Assembly: GCF_041434935.1 (NCBI RefSeq)
Contig: NZ_CP107964.1
Coordinates: 8,105,001-8,169,000 of the forward strand
DNA: 64,000 nucleotides
Direction of reading: 5' to 3'
From: Kitasatospora sp. NBC_00374
GTDB lineage: Bacteria; Actinomycetota; Actinomycetes; Streptomycetales; Streptomycetaceae
Position 1 is the stretch's first letter, and each line of letters begins with the position of its first letter. Positions 16,310 through 24,751 of the stretch are shown here, piece after piece. The position numbers were made by a program, and so were the translations under genes. Under the pieces are notes generated by a model. The model was not told where the DNA came from. It searched no databases and saw only the letters and a list, made by a program, of their open reading frames with translations.

Positions 16310-18781
16310 TCAGCTGATGGTCCAGCGCTGCAGCGCGGATCCGGTGTCGGCCTGCTGGGTGACCAGGGCCCCGTCGGAGGCCGACGCGGTGGTCAGCAGG
16401 AGCCCGCTGCCCTGTGCGGCGACCCGGTAGCCGCCGCCCGCGAGGGCGGTGACCACCCAGCGCTGGTTGCCGCCTCCCGTGCAGGACCACTGGATGATCT
16501 GCGCACCGGGCGAACCGCTGCCCCCGCTGACGTCCATGCAGAGGTTGGAGAGGCCGTTGACGATCTGGTAGCTGCCGTCGGGCTGCTGGGTGAAGACCCA
16601 GCTCTGGTTGGTGCCGCCGTTGGGGCTCCAGGTGATCAGCTGGGTGCCCGGGCTGGTCGAGTGGTTCGGGTCGTCGAGTGCCTTGCCCGAGGCCACCAGG
16701 GTGTGGCTGCCGCTGAGCACCGGGTTGACGGCCCAGGTGAAGGACGTCGAGCCGGTGGCGGTGCCCGAGGACGCGGTGACCGTGACCGTCGAGGATCCGG
16801 CGGTGTTCGGCGTGCCGGAGATCAGCCCCGAGGAGCTGATCGACAGGCCGGCGGGCAGGCCGGTGGCGGAGAAGGTGAGGGCCTTGCCGGCCGAGTCGTT
16901 GGCGGTGAGCTGGAGCGACACGGCCGTGTCGACCTTCCCGGACTGGCTGCCGGGGCTGGTGACCGAGACCGTCTCGGGGGCCGGCCCGGTCTGGGTCAGC
17001 GTCAGGGTCTGCTCCGCCGCGCTGCGGGACCCGCCGACCTGGTTGCCGGTGGTGTTGCTCCAGCTGCGGGTGGGTGTGGTCTCGGCGAGCCGGCCGGAGT
17101 CCGCGGACAGGCCGATCACCAGGCCGCTGTAGCGGTTGACCAGCCGGTAGGTCCCGTCGGGGGTGTTGGCGGCGGAGGTGCCGGGGATGACGAACCACTG
17201 CTGTCCGACGGTGGGCCCGCCCGCCGCGGCGGCGGTGACGGTCGGCTGGGCGCCCCACGCGCGGCCCGACGTGACCGCGGAGTTGACGCCGAGCAGGCGG
17301 CCGGTGGAGGAGTTGACGATCCGGTAGGACCCGTCACCGTTGCCGGCGAAGATCCACGACTCCAGGGCGGAGCCGGTGGCGGTGGCCAGCGAGGTGGTGG
17401 CGGAGCCGCCGGAGACCTGCGCGAGGACGCGGCCGCCGCCGCTGCCGATCCGGTAGGCCTTGGTCTCGTCCACCGGCGCGGCGGCCCGGGTGGAGGCGCC
17501 GAGGGTGATGTCGACGTACTCGCCGGAGGCGCCGTTGGAGCACTCGAACGCGCAGTAGGACCGGAAACTCCGCCCGACGATCGTGGAGTTGGTCCGGTTC
17601 GCGCCGTCGAGGAACCAGCGGTACCAGGAGTTGGTGGTGTACCCGCCGGTGTCGCCGATCAGGTGCCACTTCTGGCTCGACAGGTCGTCCGTGACGTAGA
17701 ACCGCTGCGGGGCGACGCCCGACACGGCCTCCGGCTCACCGATGTACAGTCGCAGGTAGGCGTTGTAGGCGACGTTCATGACGAACAGCGGCGACTTCGG
17801 CGGCAGTTTCCCGGCCGCGATCTGCTGGGCCGCCGTGCCGGTGTTGGCGGGGTTGTAGTCTCCCGCGACCGGGGTGTAGCCGGTCTGGCTCGCGGAGTCC
17901 ACCGGCATCTGGTTGCTCTCCAGGCCGCCCACGCCGGGCTGCGACCAGGCGCCGTTGTACCACTTCTGCCAGGAGCCGGGCGCCATCTTGGCGGAGATCG
18001 GGGCGCGGGCGACGTGCGCCAGGCTGTCGGTCCAGTTGCCGCCCTTCTCCACGATGCGCGAGCCGTAGAAGACGTAGAAGTAGCCCGAGGCGGTGTCGAC
18101 GAACAGCCGCTGGTCACCGTCGCCGTAGGAGTACGTCTGGTTCGGGAACTGCGCGGTGTCGCCGCGCTGGGTGGAGTACGGCGAGGTGAGCACGTGGTCC
18201 CTGATGGTCCAGGTCCTGCCCTGGTCGGTGGAGACCGCGTAGTCGATCGCGTCGAAGTGGATGCCGTCGGCGAACGGCGACGGGGTGAACTCGTTGTGCA
18301 CCAGCCCGTACCAGTCGCCGGTGTCCGGGTCCACCCAGACGCCCGACAGGTCGCAGTAGTTCTTCTGGGAGTAGCTCGCGTTGCCGACCGAGTAGGTCGC
18401 GCTCAGACCGGTCGGGCTGTTGTTGCACCGCCAGGTGGTGTCGTTGTTCCGGTCGTTCGCGTTCGCCGGGTTCACCGCGTTGCTGATCGCGCCGGAGCGG
18501 GTCGCGGTGTCGAAGTCGGTCCCCGTGAAGAAGTCCCAGTAGCGCGGCTGGGTCGCGCCGTACAGGGCGGCGGACTGCTGGAAGTAGAACGTGCCGTCCT
18601 TGTCGATGTAGGGCGAGGCCGGGGTGTCCGTCGGGTGGGCGTACTGGACCGGCGAGCCGACGGTGATGGTGTAACCGGCGGTGGGCGGCGTCGCCGACGC
18701 TGGGGTCGCGGCGGTGGCGGACAGCGTCAGGGCGGCAGCGGCGAAGGCGGCGGCCACTGCTCTGCGGGGCGGGGAGGACAC
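16310..18781 (-). CDS. Large secreted protein with two ricin-type lectin domains
   Basis: An 823-residue secreted protein. It has a Sec signal peptide (about 1-30, ending ATPASA), then a ~390-residue N-terminal domain with features of a five-bladed glycosidase fold (PYIDKDGTFYFQQ, GVWVDPDTGDWYGLVHNEF, STDQGRTWTIRDHV). Two RicinB lectin domains (about 430-585 and 695-823, with repeated QxW blocks such as NQSWVF and NQRWVV) flank a putative Ig domain (about 600-690, VTVTASSGTATG). It is probably an extracellular carbohydrate-acting enzyme, with the lectin domains binding polysaccharide. The GTG start at 18781 has AAGGAG upstream. The catalytic family is not certain. Confidence 0.85.
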   Translation of the reverse strand: MSSPPRRAVAAAFAAAALTLSATAATPASATPPTAGYTITVGSPVQYAHPTDTPASPYIDKDGTFYFQQSAALYGATQPRYWDFFTGTDFDTATRSGAISNAVNPANANDRNNDTTWRCNNSPTGLSATYSVGNASYSQKNYCDLSGVWVDPDTGDWYGLVHNEFTPSPFADGIHFDAIDYAVSTDQGRTWTIRDHVLTSPYSTQRGDTAQFPNQTYSYGDGDQRLFVDTASGYFYVFYGSRIVEKGGNWTDSLAHVARAPISAKMAPGSWQKWYNGAWSQPGVGGLESNQMPVDSASQTGYTPVAGDYNPANTGTAAQQIAAGKLPPKSPLFVMNVAYNAYLRLYIGEPEAVSGVAPQRFYVTDDLSSQKWHLIGDTGGYTTNSWYRWFLDGANRTNSTIVGRSFRSYCAFECSNGASGEYVDITLGASTRAAAPVDETKAYRIGSGGGRVLAQVSGGSATTSLATATGSALESWIFAGNGDGSYRIVNSSTGRLLGVNSAVTSGRAWGAQPTVTAAAAGGPTVGQQWFVIPGTSAANTPDGTYRLVNRYSGLVIGLSADSGRLAETTPTRSWSNTTGNQVGGSRSAAEQTLTLTQTGPAPETVSVTSPGSQSGKVDTAVSLQLTANDSAGKALTFSATGLPAGLSISSSGLISGTPNTAGSSTVTVTASSGTATGSTSFTWAVNPVLSGSHTLVASGKALDDPNHSTSPGTQLITWSPNGGTNQSWVFTQQPDGSYQIVNGLSNLCMDVSGGSGSPGAQIIQWSCTGGGNQRWVVTALAGGGYRVAAQGSGLLLTTASASDGALVTQQADTGSALQRWTIS

Positions 18782-18975
18782 AGGTACTCCTTGGGGGTGG
18801 GGGAGGATCGCGGGGAGGGACCGCGAGCCGTGGCTCCGGCCGTCCGGGTGTCAGGGGTACGGATCGGCGGGGCCGGCTCGTGGGGACAACAGGCGCCGGG
18901 CCGGACGGGCCGCACCGGTCGGCACACCGACGGGCCGGCCCAGGTGTGCGGACCCGGGCCGGCGGTCGTACGTGT

Positions 18976-19118
18976 CCGTCCTGCGAAGCCCGCAGGACGG
19001 CGACCGTGTGTCAAGTTGCTCATTCCTGGGTCGGTTGGAGCAACTTCGAGCAAACCGTGCAGCACTCGCCGGGGGAAGTCAAGAGCTGCCCACCGGAGTT
19101 CCACGGAGAGTGCTGCAC
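18976..19118. repeat. Three consecutive perfect inverted repeats in a gene-free stretch
   Basis: The 708-base gap 18782-19489 contains three consecutive perfect inverted repeats: CCGTCCTGCG/CGCAGGACGG (18976-19000, 10-bp stem, 5-base loop); AAGTTGCTC/GAGCAACTT (19013-19021 and 19038-19046); and GTGCAGCACTC/GAGTGCTGCAC (19057-19067 and 19108-19118, 11-bp arms). Short ORFs crossing it show no coding character. Upstream it borders the secreted-protein promoter (minus), downstream bacterioferritin (plus). A structured RNA, operators or a mobile-element scar are possible. Confidence 0.7.
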
Positions 19119-19489
19119 CCCCGGCCGCGCCCGCGACAAAAGTCCAAGTCCCCGCGACAGGTGTCCGTTGACGGTGGCGGCCGCCCTGCACAAGCTTGCA
19201 GAACAGGCGCAGAACCGCAGTACGCAGTGACGACCGGAGAGACCCCGAGCCCGGGGTGCGTGCCCGGGCCCGCGCGGCGTGCCCTGCCCGAACGGACCGA
19301 GCCCGGAAGGCCCCGAATGCCCTCGACACTCCCGACGACCGCCACCGTCGCCCACGCGGGCCGCCCGCGCCGGTGCACGGTGGCGACCGCGACGGCCCCG
19401 CGTTCCAATGGAAGGACGCGCCGCAGGCTGTCACGGAGCCTGCCGGCAGCCGCACACCGGCCGGCACGCCGGAGAGAGCGAGACGTCCG

Positions 19490-19969
19490 ATGGACGGCGA
19501 CGCCGAGGTCATCGAGTACCTGAACGAGCAGCTCACCGCCGAGCTGACCGCGATCAACCAGTACTTCCTGCACGCCAAGATGCAGGAGCACTTCGGCTGG
19601 ACCAGACTCGCCGCCCACACCCGCGCGGAGTCCTTCGACGAGATGCGGCACGCCGAGATCCTCACCGACCGCATCCTGATGCTGGACGGACTGCCCAACT
19701 ACCAGCGGCTCTTCCACGTCCGGATCGGCCAGAGCGTCACCGAGATGCTGACCGTGGACCGGACCGTCGAGGTCGAGGCGATCGACCGGCTCCGCCGCGG
19801 CATCGCCGCGATGCGCGCCGGGAACGACGTCACCTCCGCCAACATCTTCGAGGCGATCCTCGCCGACGAGGAGGAGCACGTCGACTACCTCGACACCCAG
19901 CTCGCCCTGGTCGAGAAGCTCGGCGAGGCCCTCTACATCGCCCAGCTCATCGAACAGCCCTCCACCTGA
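19490..19969 (+). CDS. bfr: Bacterioferritin
   Basis: A 159-residue haem-containing ferritin that assembles as a 24-mer shell and stores iron. The ferroxidase-centre residues are recognisable: Glu in LTAELTAINQYF, Glu-x-x-His in EMRHAE, Glu in VEVEAIDRLRRG and Glu-x-x-His in ADEEEHVDYLD. The haem-ligand Met lies in ILMLDGLPNYQ. The ATG at 19490 has GGAGAGAGCG upstream. The usual bacterioferritin-associated ferredoxin gene is not adjacent. Iron-dependent control is expected from the family, but I found no clear iron box. Confidence 0.95.
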   Translation: MDGDAEVIEYLNEQLTAELTAINQYFLHAKMQEHFGWTRLAAHTRAESFDEMRHAEILTDRILMLDGLPNYQRLFHVRIGQSVTEMLTVDRTVEVEAIDRLRRGIAAMRAGNDVTSANIFEAILADEEEHVDYLDTQLALVEKLGEALYIAQLIEQPST

Positions 19970-19984
19970 CGGGCCGGGGCCCGG

Positions 19985-21013
19985 CTACCGCCTCGGCGTG
20001 CTGCCGCGGAGGACCAGCTCCGCGGGGAGCAGCAGCCCGGCGGCCGGCACCGCGGCGGGGTCCTCGACGGCGGTGATCAGACGGTCGACGAGGCCCCGCG
20101 CGATGGCGGCCAGCGGCAGGCGGACGCTGGTGAGGGCGGGCTGGAGGAGCGTGCAGAGCGGGATGTCGTTGAAGCCGGCGACGGCGACGTCGCCGCCGAC
20201 GGTGAGCCCCGCGGCGCGGACGGCCTGGTAGGCGGTGAGGGCGAGCCAGTCACTCGCACAGACCACGGCCGTCGGGCGGTCCGGGCCGGTGAGCAGGCGC
20301 TGGACGGCGCGGGCGAGCGCGGCCGGGTCGTCGTCGGGGGCGCCGACCTCGAACCCGCCGTCGGGGGCGTCGGCCGCCGCCTGGAGGAAGCCGGCCCGGC
20401 GGTCGGCGAGCCAGGGCAGAGACGCAGCGGAGTTGAGGTAGCAGATCCGGCGGTGGCCCTGGTCGAGGAGACGCCGCACGAGCTCGGCGGTGGCGGCGGT
20501 GGAGTCGATGTCCACCCAGTTCTGCGGGCGGCCCGGGGCGGTGCGCCCGAAGGCGGCGAACGGGAAGCCGGCTTCGGCGAGCACGTCCACCCGGGGGTCG
20601 TCGTGGACGACGTCGGAGAGGACGAAGCCGTCGACCTGCCGGGCGGCGATCAGGCCGTGGAAGGACTTGGCGACCGCGCCGGCGCCCTGCCGGGGGTCGG
20701 CGCGGAAGAGCAGCACACGATGGCCGACGGCGTCCGCGGCGGTCACCAGGGCCTGGAGGAATCCGCCCATCAGGGGATTGGGGTCCGCGGGGTTGTCGGC
20801 GGGGGCGGGATAGGCGATGACCTTGCGGGTGCCGGTGCGCAGGCTCCGCGCGGACTGGTCGGGCTGGTAGCCGAGCTCGTCGATGGCGGCGGTGACCCGG
20901 GCGAGCGTGGTGGCGCGCAGCCGGTCGGGCGCGTTGAGGGCGTTCGAGACGGTCTGACGGGAGACGCCGGCCGCGCGCGCGACGTCCTCGATGGTCACCT
21001 GGCGAGCGGTCAT
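19985..21013 (-). CDS. LacI-family transcriptional regulator
   Basis: A 342-residue sugar-responsive repressor. The N-terminal helix-turn-helix reads TIEDVARAAGVSRQTVSNALNAPDR, with hinge helix YQPDQSARSLRTG. The periplasmic-binding-like sensor domain covers about 60-335 (VDGFVLSDVVHDDPR, DRPTAVVCASDWLALTAYQAVRAAGL, VAVAGFNDIP). It is the last gene of the minus-strand sugar operon, 64 bases beyond the alpha-galactosidase, so it should control that operon. The likely operator is the palindrome at 27332-27347. Confidence 0.92.
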   Translation of the reverse strand: MTARQVTIEDVARAAGVSRQTVSNALNAPDRLRATTLARVTAAIDELGYQPDQSARSLRTGTRKVIAYPAPADNPADPNPLMGGFLQALVTAADAVGHRVLLFRADPRQGAGAVAKSFHGLIAARQVDGFVLSDVVHDDPRVDVLAEAGFPFAAFGRTAPGRPQNWVDIDSTAATAELVRRLLDQGHRRICYLNSAASLPWLADRRAGFLQAAADAPDGGFEVGAPDDDPAALARAVQRLLTGPDRPTAVVCASDWLALTAYQAVRAAGLTVGGDVAVAGFNDIPLCTLLQPALTSVRLPLAAIARGLVDRLITAVEDPAAVPAAGLLLPAELVLRGSTPRR

Positions 21014-21077
21014 CGTTCCTCTGCTGGCGGTGGTCGGCGGGCCGGGGGCGGCGGGTGGCCGCCCCCGGCCCCCGTCG

Positions 21078-22973
21078 TCAGTCCTCGCGGGTCAGGGTGA
21101 GCAGGCCGCCGGTCGGCACGGTCACCGGGTTCACCCCGACCACGAGGTCGAGCACGGTCTCGGACAGGATCTCACCACGGTAGTCCTGGACACGGGCCCG
21201 GGTCCGCTCCGGCCGGGTGGCGACCAGCAGCACCACGGGGTCGCCGTCCGCGTTGGCGACGAGCACGGTCCGCGGACCGTCCCCCCTCTCCCGCTCCGGC
21301 AGGGCGACGGGCATCGGTGCGTAGCGCGCGACCACGGTGGTGTCGTGGCCCTGGGCGCGGACCAGGGGGTAGCCGAGGTCGGGCCGCGCGGGTTCGAGGG
21401 CGCCGCGTTGCAGGACGCCGGCGTGCCGGCGGAAGACGCCGAGCCAGAAGCGCAGGGCCGCGAGCTGGTCGGGGCTCTGGGCGGTGAGGTCGACGGAGAT
21501 CTGCGGCACCGAGAACAGGGCGTTGACGAGGTGGACGGCGACGGCCTCGGGCGTCTCGGCGGAGTGCCACATGATCATGTCGGCGTGCACGGCGATCGGG
21601 CCCGCGGTGAGCCGGCAGTCGACGGTGCGCTGACGGTTCTCGGCGGGGCTGAGCGGGCAGTCGGTCGCGCGGACCATCGTCGCGTACGGCCACAGACCCG
21701 GACCGACGTACGGCTGGCGGTGCTCCACGATCACGTCCGGCCTGGTGCGGCGCAGCCGGGTGTCGAGGTCGGCGAGCAACTGGAGCACGCCCTCGTGGAC
21801 GCCGCGGCGGTCCGCGCCGGCCGGGGCGGGCGGGGGGTCTGCGACGGCGAAACGGTCGATGAAGTCGAGCTTCACACCGTCCATGCCCCACTCCTCGACG
21901 GCGCGGGAGACCCGCTCGACCAGGTAGCCGCGGACCTCGGGGTGGCGCGGGTCGAGCACGGCCGCGTCCAGGTGCGGCTCCTCGCGCAGGATCATCCCCT
22001 TGAAGCGGTCCCAGGCGTCGTTGTGCCGGCCGATGAAGGGCACCGCGTACCACAGGAGGTAGGCCAGACCGGCCCGGTGGACCTCGGCGACGTGCGCCGC
22101 CGGGTCGGGGAAGGCCGCCGGGTTGGGCTCCCAGTCACCGCAGTGTCCGTACCCTCGGGTCCGGTCGGTGGTCTGCCAGCCGTCGTCGACGATGACGCTC
22201 TCGCAGCCGACGGCGGCCGCCAGGACGGCCTGCCGCTCGACGGTCGCGGCGTCGACGTTCTGGTGCAGGCTGTACCAGGTGGAGTAGGCGGGCATCCGGG
22301 CGGCGGGGGCGACGCCGGGGTGGTCGAGGCCCTCGGCCCACCAGGCGCTGACGGCCTGCAGGGTGGTCGCGAAGTGGCGCCCGCTGAGGTCGATCCGCAG
22401 CCGCATCGGCGGCCCGTCCGGGCCCAGGTCCTGCTCGACGGTGAACGCGAACTCGCCGCTCTCCTCCACCACACCGGCGCCCACCCGCACGGGTGCGGTG
22501 GCCTCGCCGGCGGCGGCGGTGCACAGCGCGCGGTCGCCGGTCCCGACCAGGGCGGCCACGGGGGCGCCGAGGCTGAGCGAGACGGTGCGCGGGGCGACCC
22601 AGGACGGCGGCAGCCACCGGGAGGCGTTGGTGTCCGGAGTCCAGAAGGCGGTGGCTCCGACGCACGGTACCCGCCATTCGGCGCGGACCGTGGCCTGCGC
22701 CGGCACCGTGATCTCGATCAGTGCCACCCCCTCGCCGACCGGGGTGACGGCGGTGTCCAGCCGGTCGCACCCGAGCCCGGTGAGGTGGACGGTCAGGGGG
22801 ACGCCGGTCGGGTCGAGGAGGCCGGTGGGCAGCCGCCACTCGCCGACGGTGTCGGGGACGGCGCGGGCCGGCGTGTTCGGCCGCCAGACCGGGACGGGCT
22901 GCGGCGCACCGCCGTCCGGTGCGGTGGCCGCCTGCGCGGTGTGCTCGGCGCCGGGTCGCGGTTCGGTGGTCAC
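21078..22973 (-). CDS. GH36-type alpha-galactosidase
   Basis: A 631-residue clan GH-D glycosidase. After an N-terminal beta-sandwich domain (about 30-215), the catalytic barrel shows VIVDDGWQ (about 261-267), the nucleophile Asp370 in DGVKLDFID and the probable acid/base Asp438 in VRATDCPLS. It has no signal peptide, so it hydrolyses imported alpha-galactosides in the cytoplasm. The GTG at 22973 has AAGGAGT eight bases upstream; further upstream the frame overlaps the permease. Retaining mechanism follows from the family. It could act on melibiose- or raffinose-type sugars or another alpha-linked glycoside. Confidence 0.88.
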   Translation of the reverse strand: MTTEPRPGAEHTAQAATAPDGGAPQPVPVWRPNTPARAVPDTVGEWRLPTGLLDPTGVPLTVHLTGLGCDRLDTAVTPVGEGVALIEITVPAQATVRAEWRVPCVGATAFWTPDTNASRWLPPSWVAPRTVSLSLGAPVAALVGTGDRALCTAAAGEATAPVRVGAGVVEESGEFAFTVEQDLGPDGPPMRLRIDLSGRHFATTLQAVSAWWAEGLDHPGVAPAARMPAYSTWYSLHQNVDAATVERQAVLAAAVGCESVIVDDGWQTTDRTRGYGHCGDWEPNPAAFPDPAAHVAEVHRAGLAYLLWYAVPFIGRHNDAWDRFKGMILREEPHLDAAVLDPRHPEVRGYLVERVSRAVEEWGMDGVKLDFIDRFAVADPPPAPAGADRRGVHEGVLQLLADLDTRLRRTRPDVIVEHRQPYVGPGLWPYATMVRATDCPLSPAENRQRTVDCRLTAGPIAVHADMIMWHSAETPEAVAVHLVNALFSVPQISVDLTAQSPDQLAALRFWLGVFRRHAGVLQRGALEPARPDLGYPLVRAQGHDTTVVARYAPMPVALPERERGDGPRTVLVANADGDPVVLLVATRPERTRARVQDYRGEILSETVLDLVVGVNPVTVPTGGLLTLTRED

Positions 22974-22978
22974 GATGG

Positions 22979-23794
22979 TCACTCCTTGGTGGCCCCGGCC
23001 AACAGACCGGAGATGAACTGGCGTTGCAGGACGAGGAAGAGCAGCATCACGGGGACGGCGGCGATGGCACCGGCCAGCAGGACCTGCGCGTAGTCGGTGG
23101 TCGACAGCCCCTGCAGGGTCGCGGTGGCGACCGGCAGCGTGTACATCTCGGGGCTGCGCAGCGCGATCAGCGGCCAGACGAACTGGTTCCAGCCGCCGAG
23201 GAAGACGAACAGCGCGAGCGCCGCGATGACCGGCCGGTTGACCGGGATGACGATCCGCCACAGCACCCGCAGTTCGCCGGCACCGTCGACGCGGGCCGCG
23301 TCCAGGAGTTCGTCCGGCATGGAGCGCAGTGCCTGCCGCATCAGGAAGATGCCGAACGGGGTCACCAGGCCGGGCAGGATGACGGACTGGTAGGAGTCGA
23401 TCAGGCCCAGTTCCGTCATCATCTGGAAGATCGGGATCAGCATCACCGTGTCCGGGATGACCAGGGTGCTGAGCAGCAGGACGAAGAACAGCGAGCGCCC
23501 ACGGAACTCGAACTTGGCGAAGGCGTAGCCGGCCAGCACCGAGACGACGACCGCGCCGACCGTCTGCACGCCGGCCACCAGCACGGAGTTGAGCAGGACG
23601 CGGGTGAGCCCGATCGACTCCTGGAGCCCGCGCAGGTTGTCCATGAGGTGGCCACCGGGCAGCAGCTTCGGCGGCCAGGAGAACACGTCCTTGTCGTCCT
23701 GCGTGGCGGCGACGGCGAGCCAGTAGAAGGGGCCGACGCAGAGCCCGAAGGCACCCGCGAGCAGCAGGGTGAGCAGTGTGCCGCGGGCCTTCAC
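22979..23794 (-). CDS. Sugar ABC transporter permease (MalG/UgpE type)
   Basis: A 271-residue inner permease subunit with six predicted transmembrane helices. The cytoplasmic EAA loop, DELLDAARVDGAGELRVLWRIVIP, docks the ATPase. The GTG start overlaps the preceding permease stop (GTGA) and has GGGAGAG upstream, so the two permeases are translationally coupled. No ATPase gene is in the operon; CUT1 transporters of Streptomyces typically share the MsiK ATPase encoded elsewhere. Confidence 0.92.
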   Translation of the reverse strand: MKARGTLLTLLLAGAFGLCVGPFYWLAVAATQDDKDVFSWPPKLLPGGHLMDNLRGLQESIGLTRVLLNSVLVAGVQTVGAVVVSVLAGYAFAKFEFRGRSLFFVLLLSTLVIPDTVMLIPIFQMMTELGLIDSYQSVILPGLVTPFGIFLMRQALRSMPDELLDAARVDGAGELRVLWRIVIPVNRPVIAALALFVFLGGWNQFVWPLIALRSPEMYTLPVATATLQGLSTTDYAQVLLAGAIAAVPVMLLFLVLQRQFISGLLAGATKE

Positions 23795-24747
23795 CGGCGC
23801 TCTCCCATCAGCCGGACCTGCAGGATGCCGAGCACCGACACGAGCAGCGCGAGCGCGTAGGCGAGGGCCGAGGCGTAGCCGAAGTCGAAGTACTTGAAGC
23901 CGTTGTTGTAGAGGTACATGGTGACCGTCAGGGTGGCGTTGTCGGGGCCGCCGCCGGTGAGGACGTACGGCTCGTCGAAGAGTTGCAGGGTGCCGATGGT
24001 CGAGAGCACCACCGTGAGCAGCAGGATCGGCCGCAGCTGGGGGAGGGTGATGGAGACGAAGCGGCGGATCGGGCCGGCGCCGTCCACCATCGCGGCCTCG
24101 TACAGCTCGGCGGGTACGCCCTGCAGTCCGGCCAGGTACATCACGGCGTTGTAGCCGGTGTAGTGCCAGGTGATGACCAGGACGACGCCCACGCGGGCCC
24201 ACGAGGAGCTGCCGAGCCAGTTCACCCGGTCGACGCCGAACAGCGACAGCACCCAGTTCAGCAGCCCGGCGTCGCGGTTGAGGATCACGGAGAACATCAC
24301 GCCGGCGGCGACCAGTCCGGTCAGCGAGGGGACGAAGACGCCCAGCCGCCAGAGCGGGCGCAACCGGACCCTGGTGGAGTTGAGGCCGAGGGCGACGAGC
24401 AGGGCGAGGCCGAGCATCAGCGGCACCTGGACCACCAGGATCAGCCCGGTGTTCTTCAGCGCCGTCCAGAACAGCGGATCGTCCAGCAGCCGCCGGTAGT
24501 TGGCGAGCCCGGCGAAGCGGCGGTCGTCGCCGTTGCCGGTGGTGAGGCTGATCCAGAGCGAGTCGGCGATCGGGTACGCCTTGAAGACCGCGAAGCCCAG
24601 GACGGCGGGCATGATCAGCAGGTAGGGGACGGAGCCGCGGGTCAGCACCCGCCGCCGGCCGGGACGGGCACGGCCGGCGCGCGGGGGGACGGCCCGGCGG
24701 CCGGGGGCGCCGGTGGCGGGAGCGGGTTCGGGCGGGGCGAGGGACAT
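23791..24747 (-). CDS. Sugar ABC transporter permease (MalF/UgpA type)
   Basis: A 318-residue permease with a ~45-residue Pro/Arg-rich cytoplasmic N-terminus and six predicted membrane helices. Its EAA loop reads ELYEAAMVDGAGPIRRFVSITLP. The ATG at 24747 lies four bases after the stop of the binding-protein gene. With the MalG-type subunit it forms the membrane channel for the sugar recognised by the upstream lipoprotein. Confidence 0.92.
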   Translation of the reverse strand: MSLAPPEPAPATGAPGRRAVPPRAGRARPGRRRVLTRGSVPYLLIMPAVLGFAVFKAYPIADSLWISLTTGNGDDRRFAGLANYRRLLDDPLFWTALKNTGLILVVQVPLMLGLALLVALGLNSTRVRLRPLWRLGVFVPSLTGLVAAGVMFSVILNRDAGLLNWVLSLFGVDRVNWLGSSSWARVGVVLVITWHYTGYNAVMYLAGLQGVPAELYEAAMVDGAGPIRRFVSITLPQLRPILLLTVVLSTIGTLQLFDEPYVLTGGGPDNATLTVTMYLYNNGFKYFDFGYASALAYALALLVSVLGILQVRLMGERR

Positions 24748-24751
24748 GGGG

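Noticed and set aside
18880..19230. A 116-codon plus-strand ORF across the inverted repeats
   Set aside because: No ribosome binding site, unbiased third positions and no recognisable domain; it is an open frame by chance.
21078..23261. A longer alpha-galactosidase starting near 23261
   Set aside because: The extra N-terminus overlaps the permease gene in another frame. The GTG at 22973 has a good AAGGAG site and begins the conserved region.
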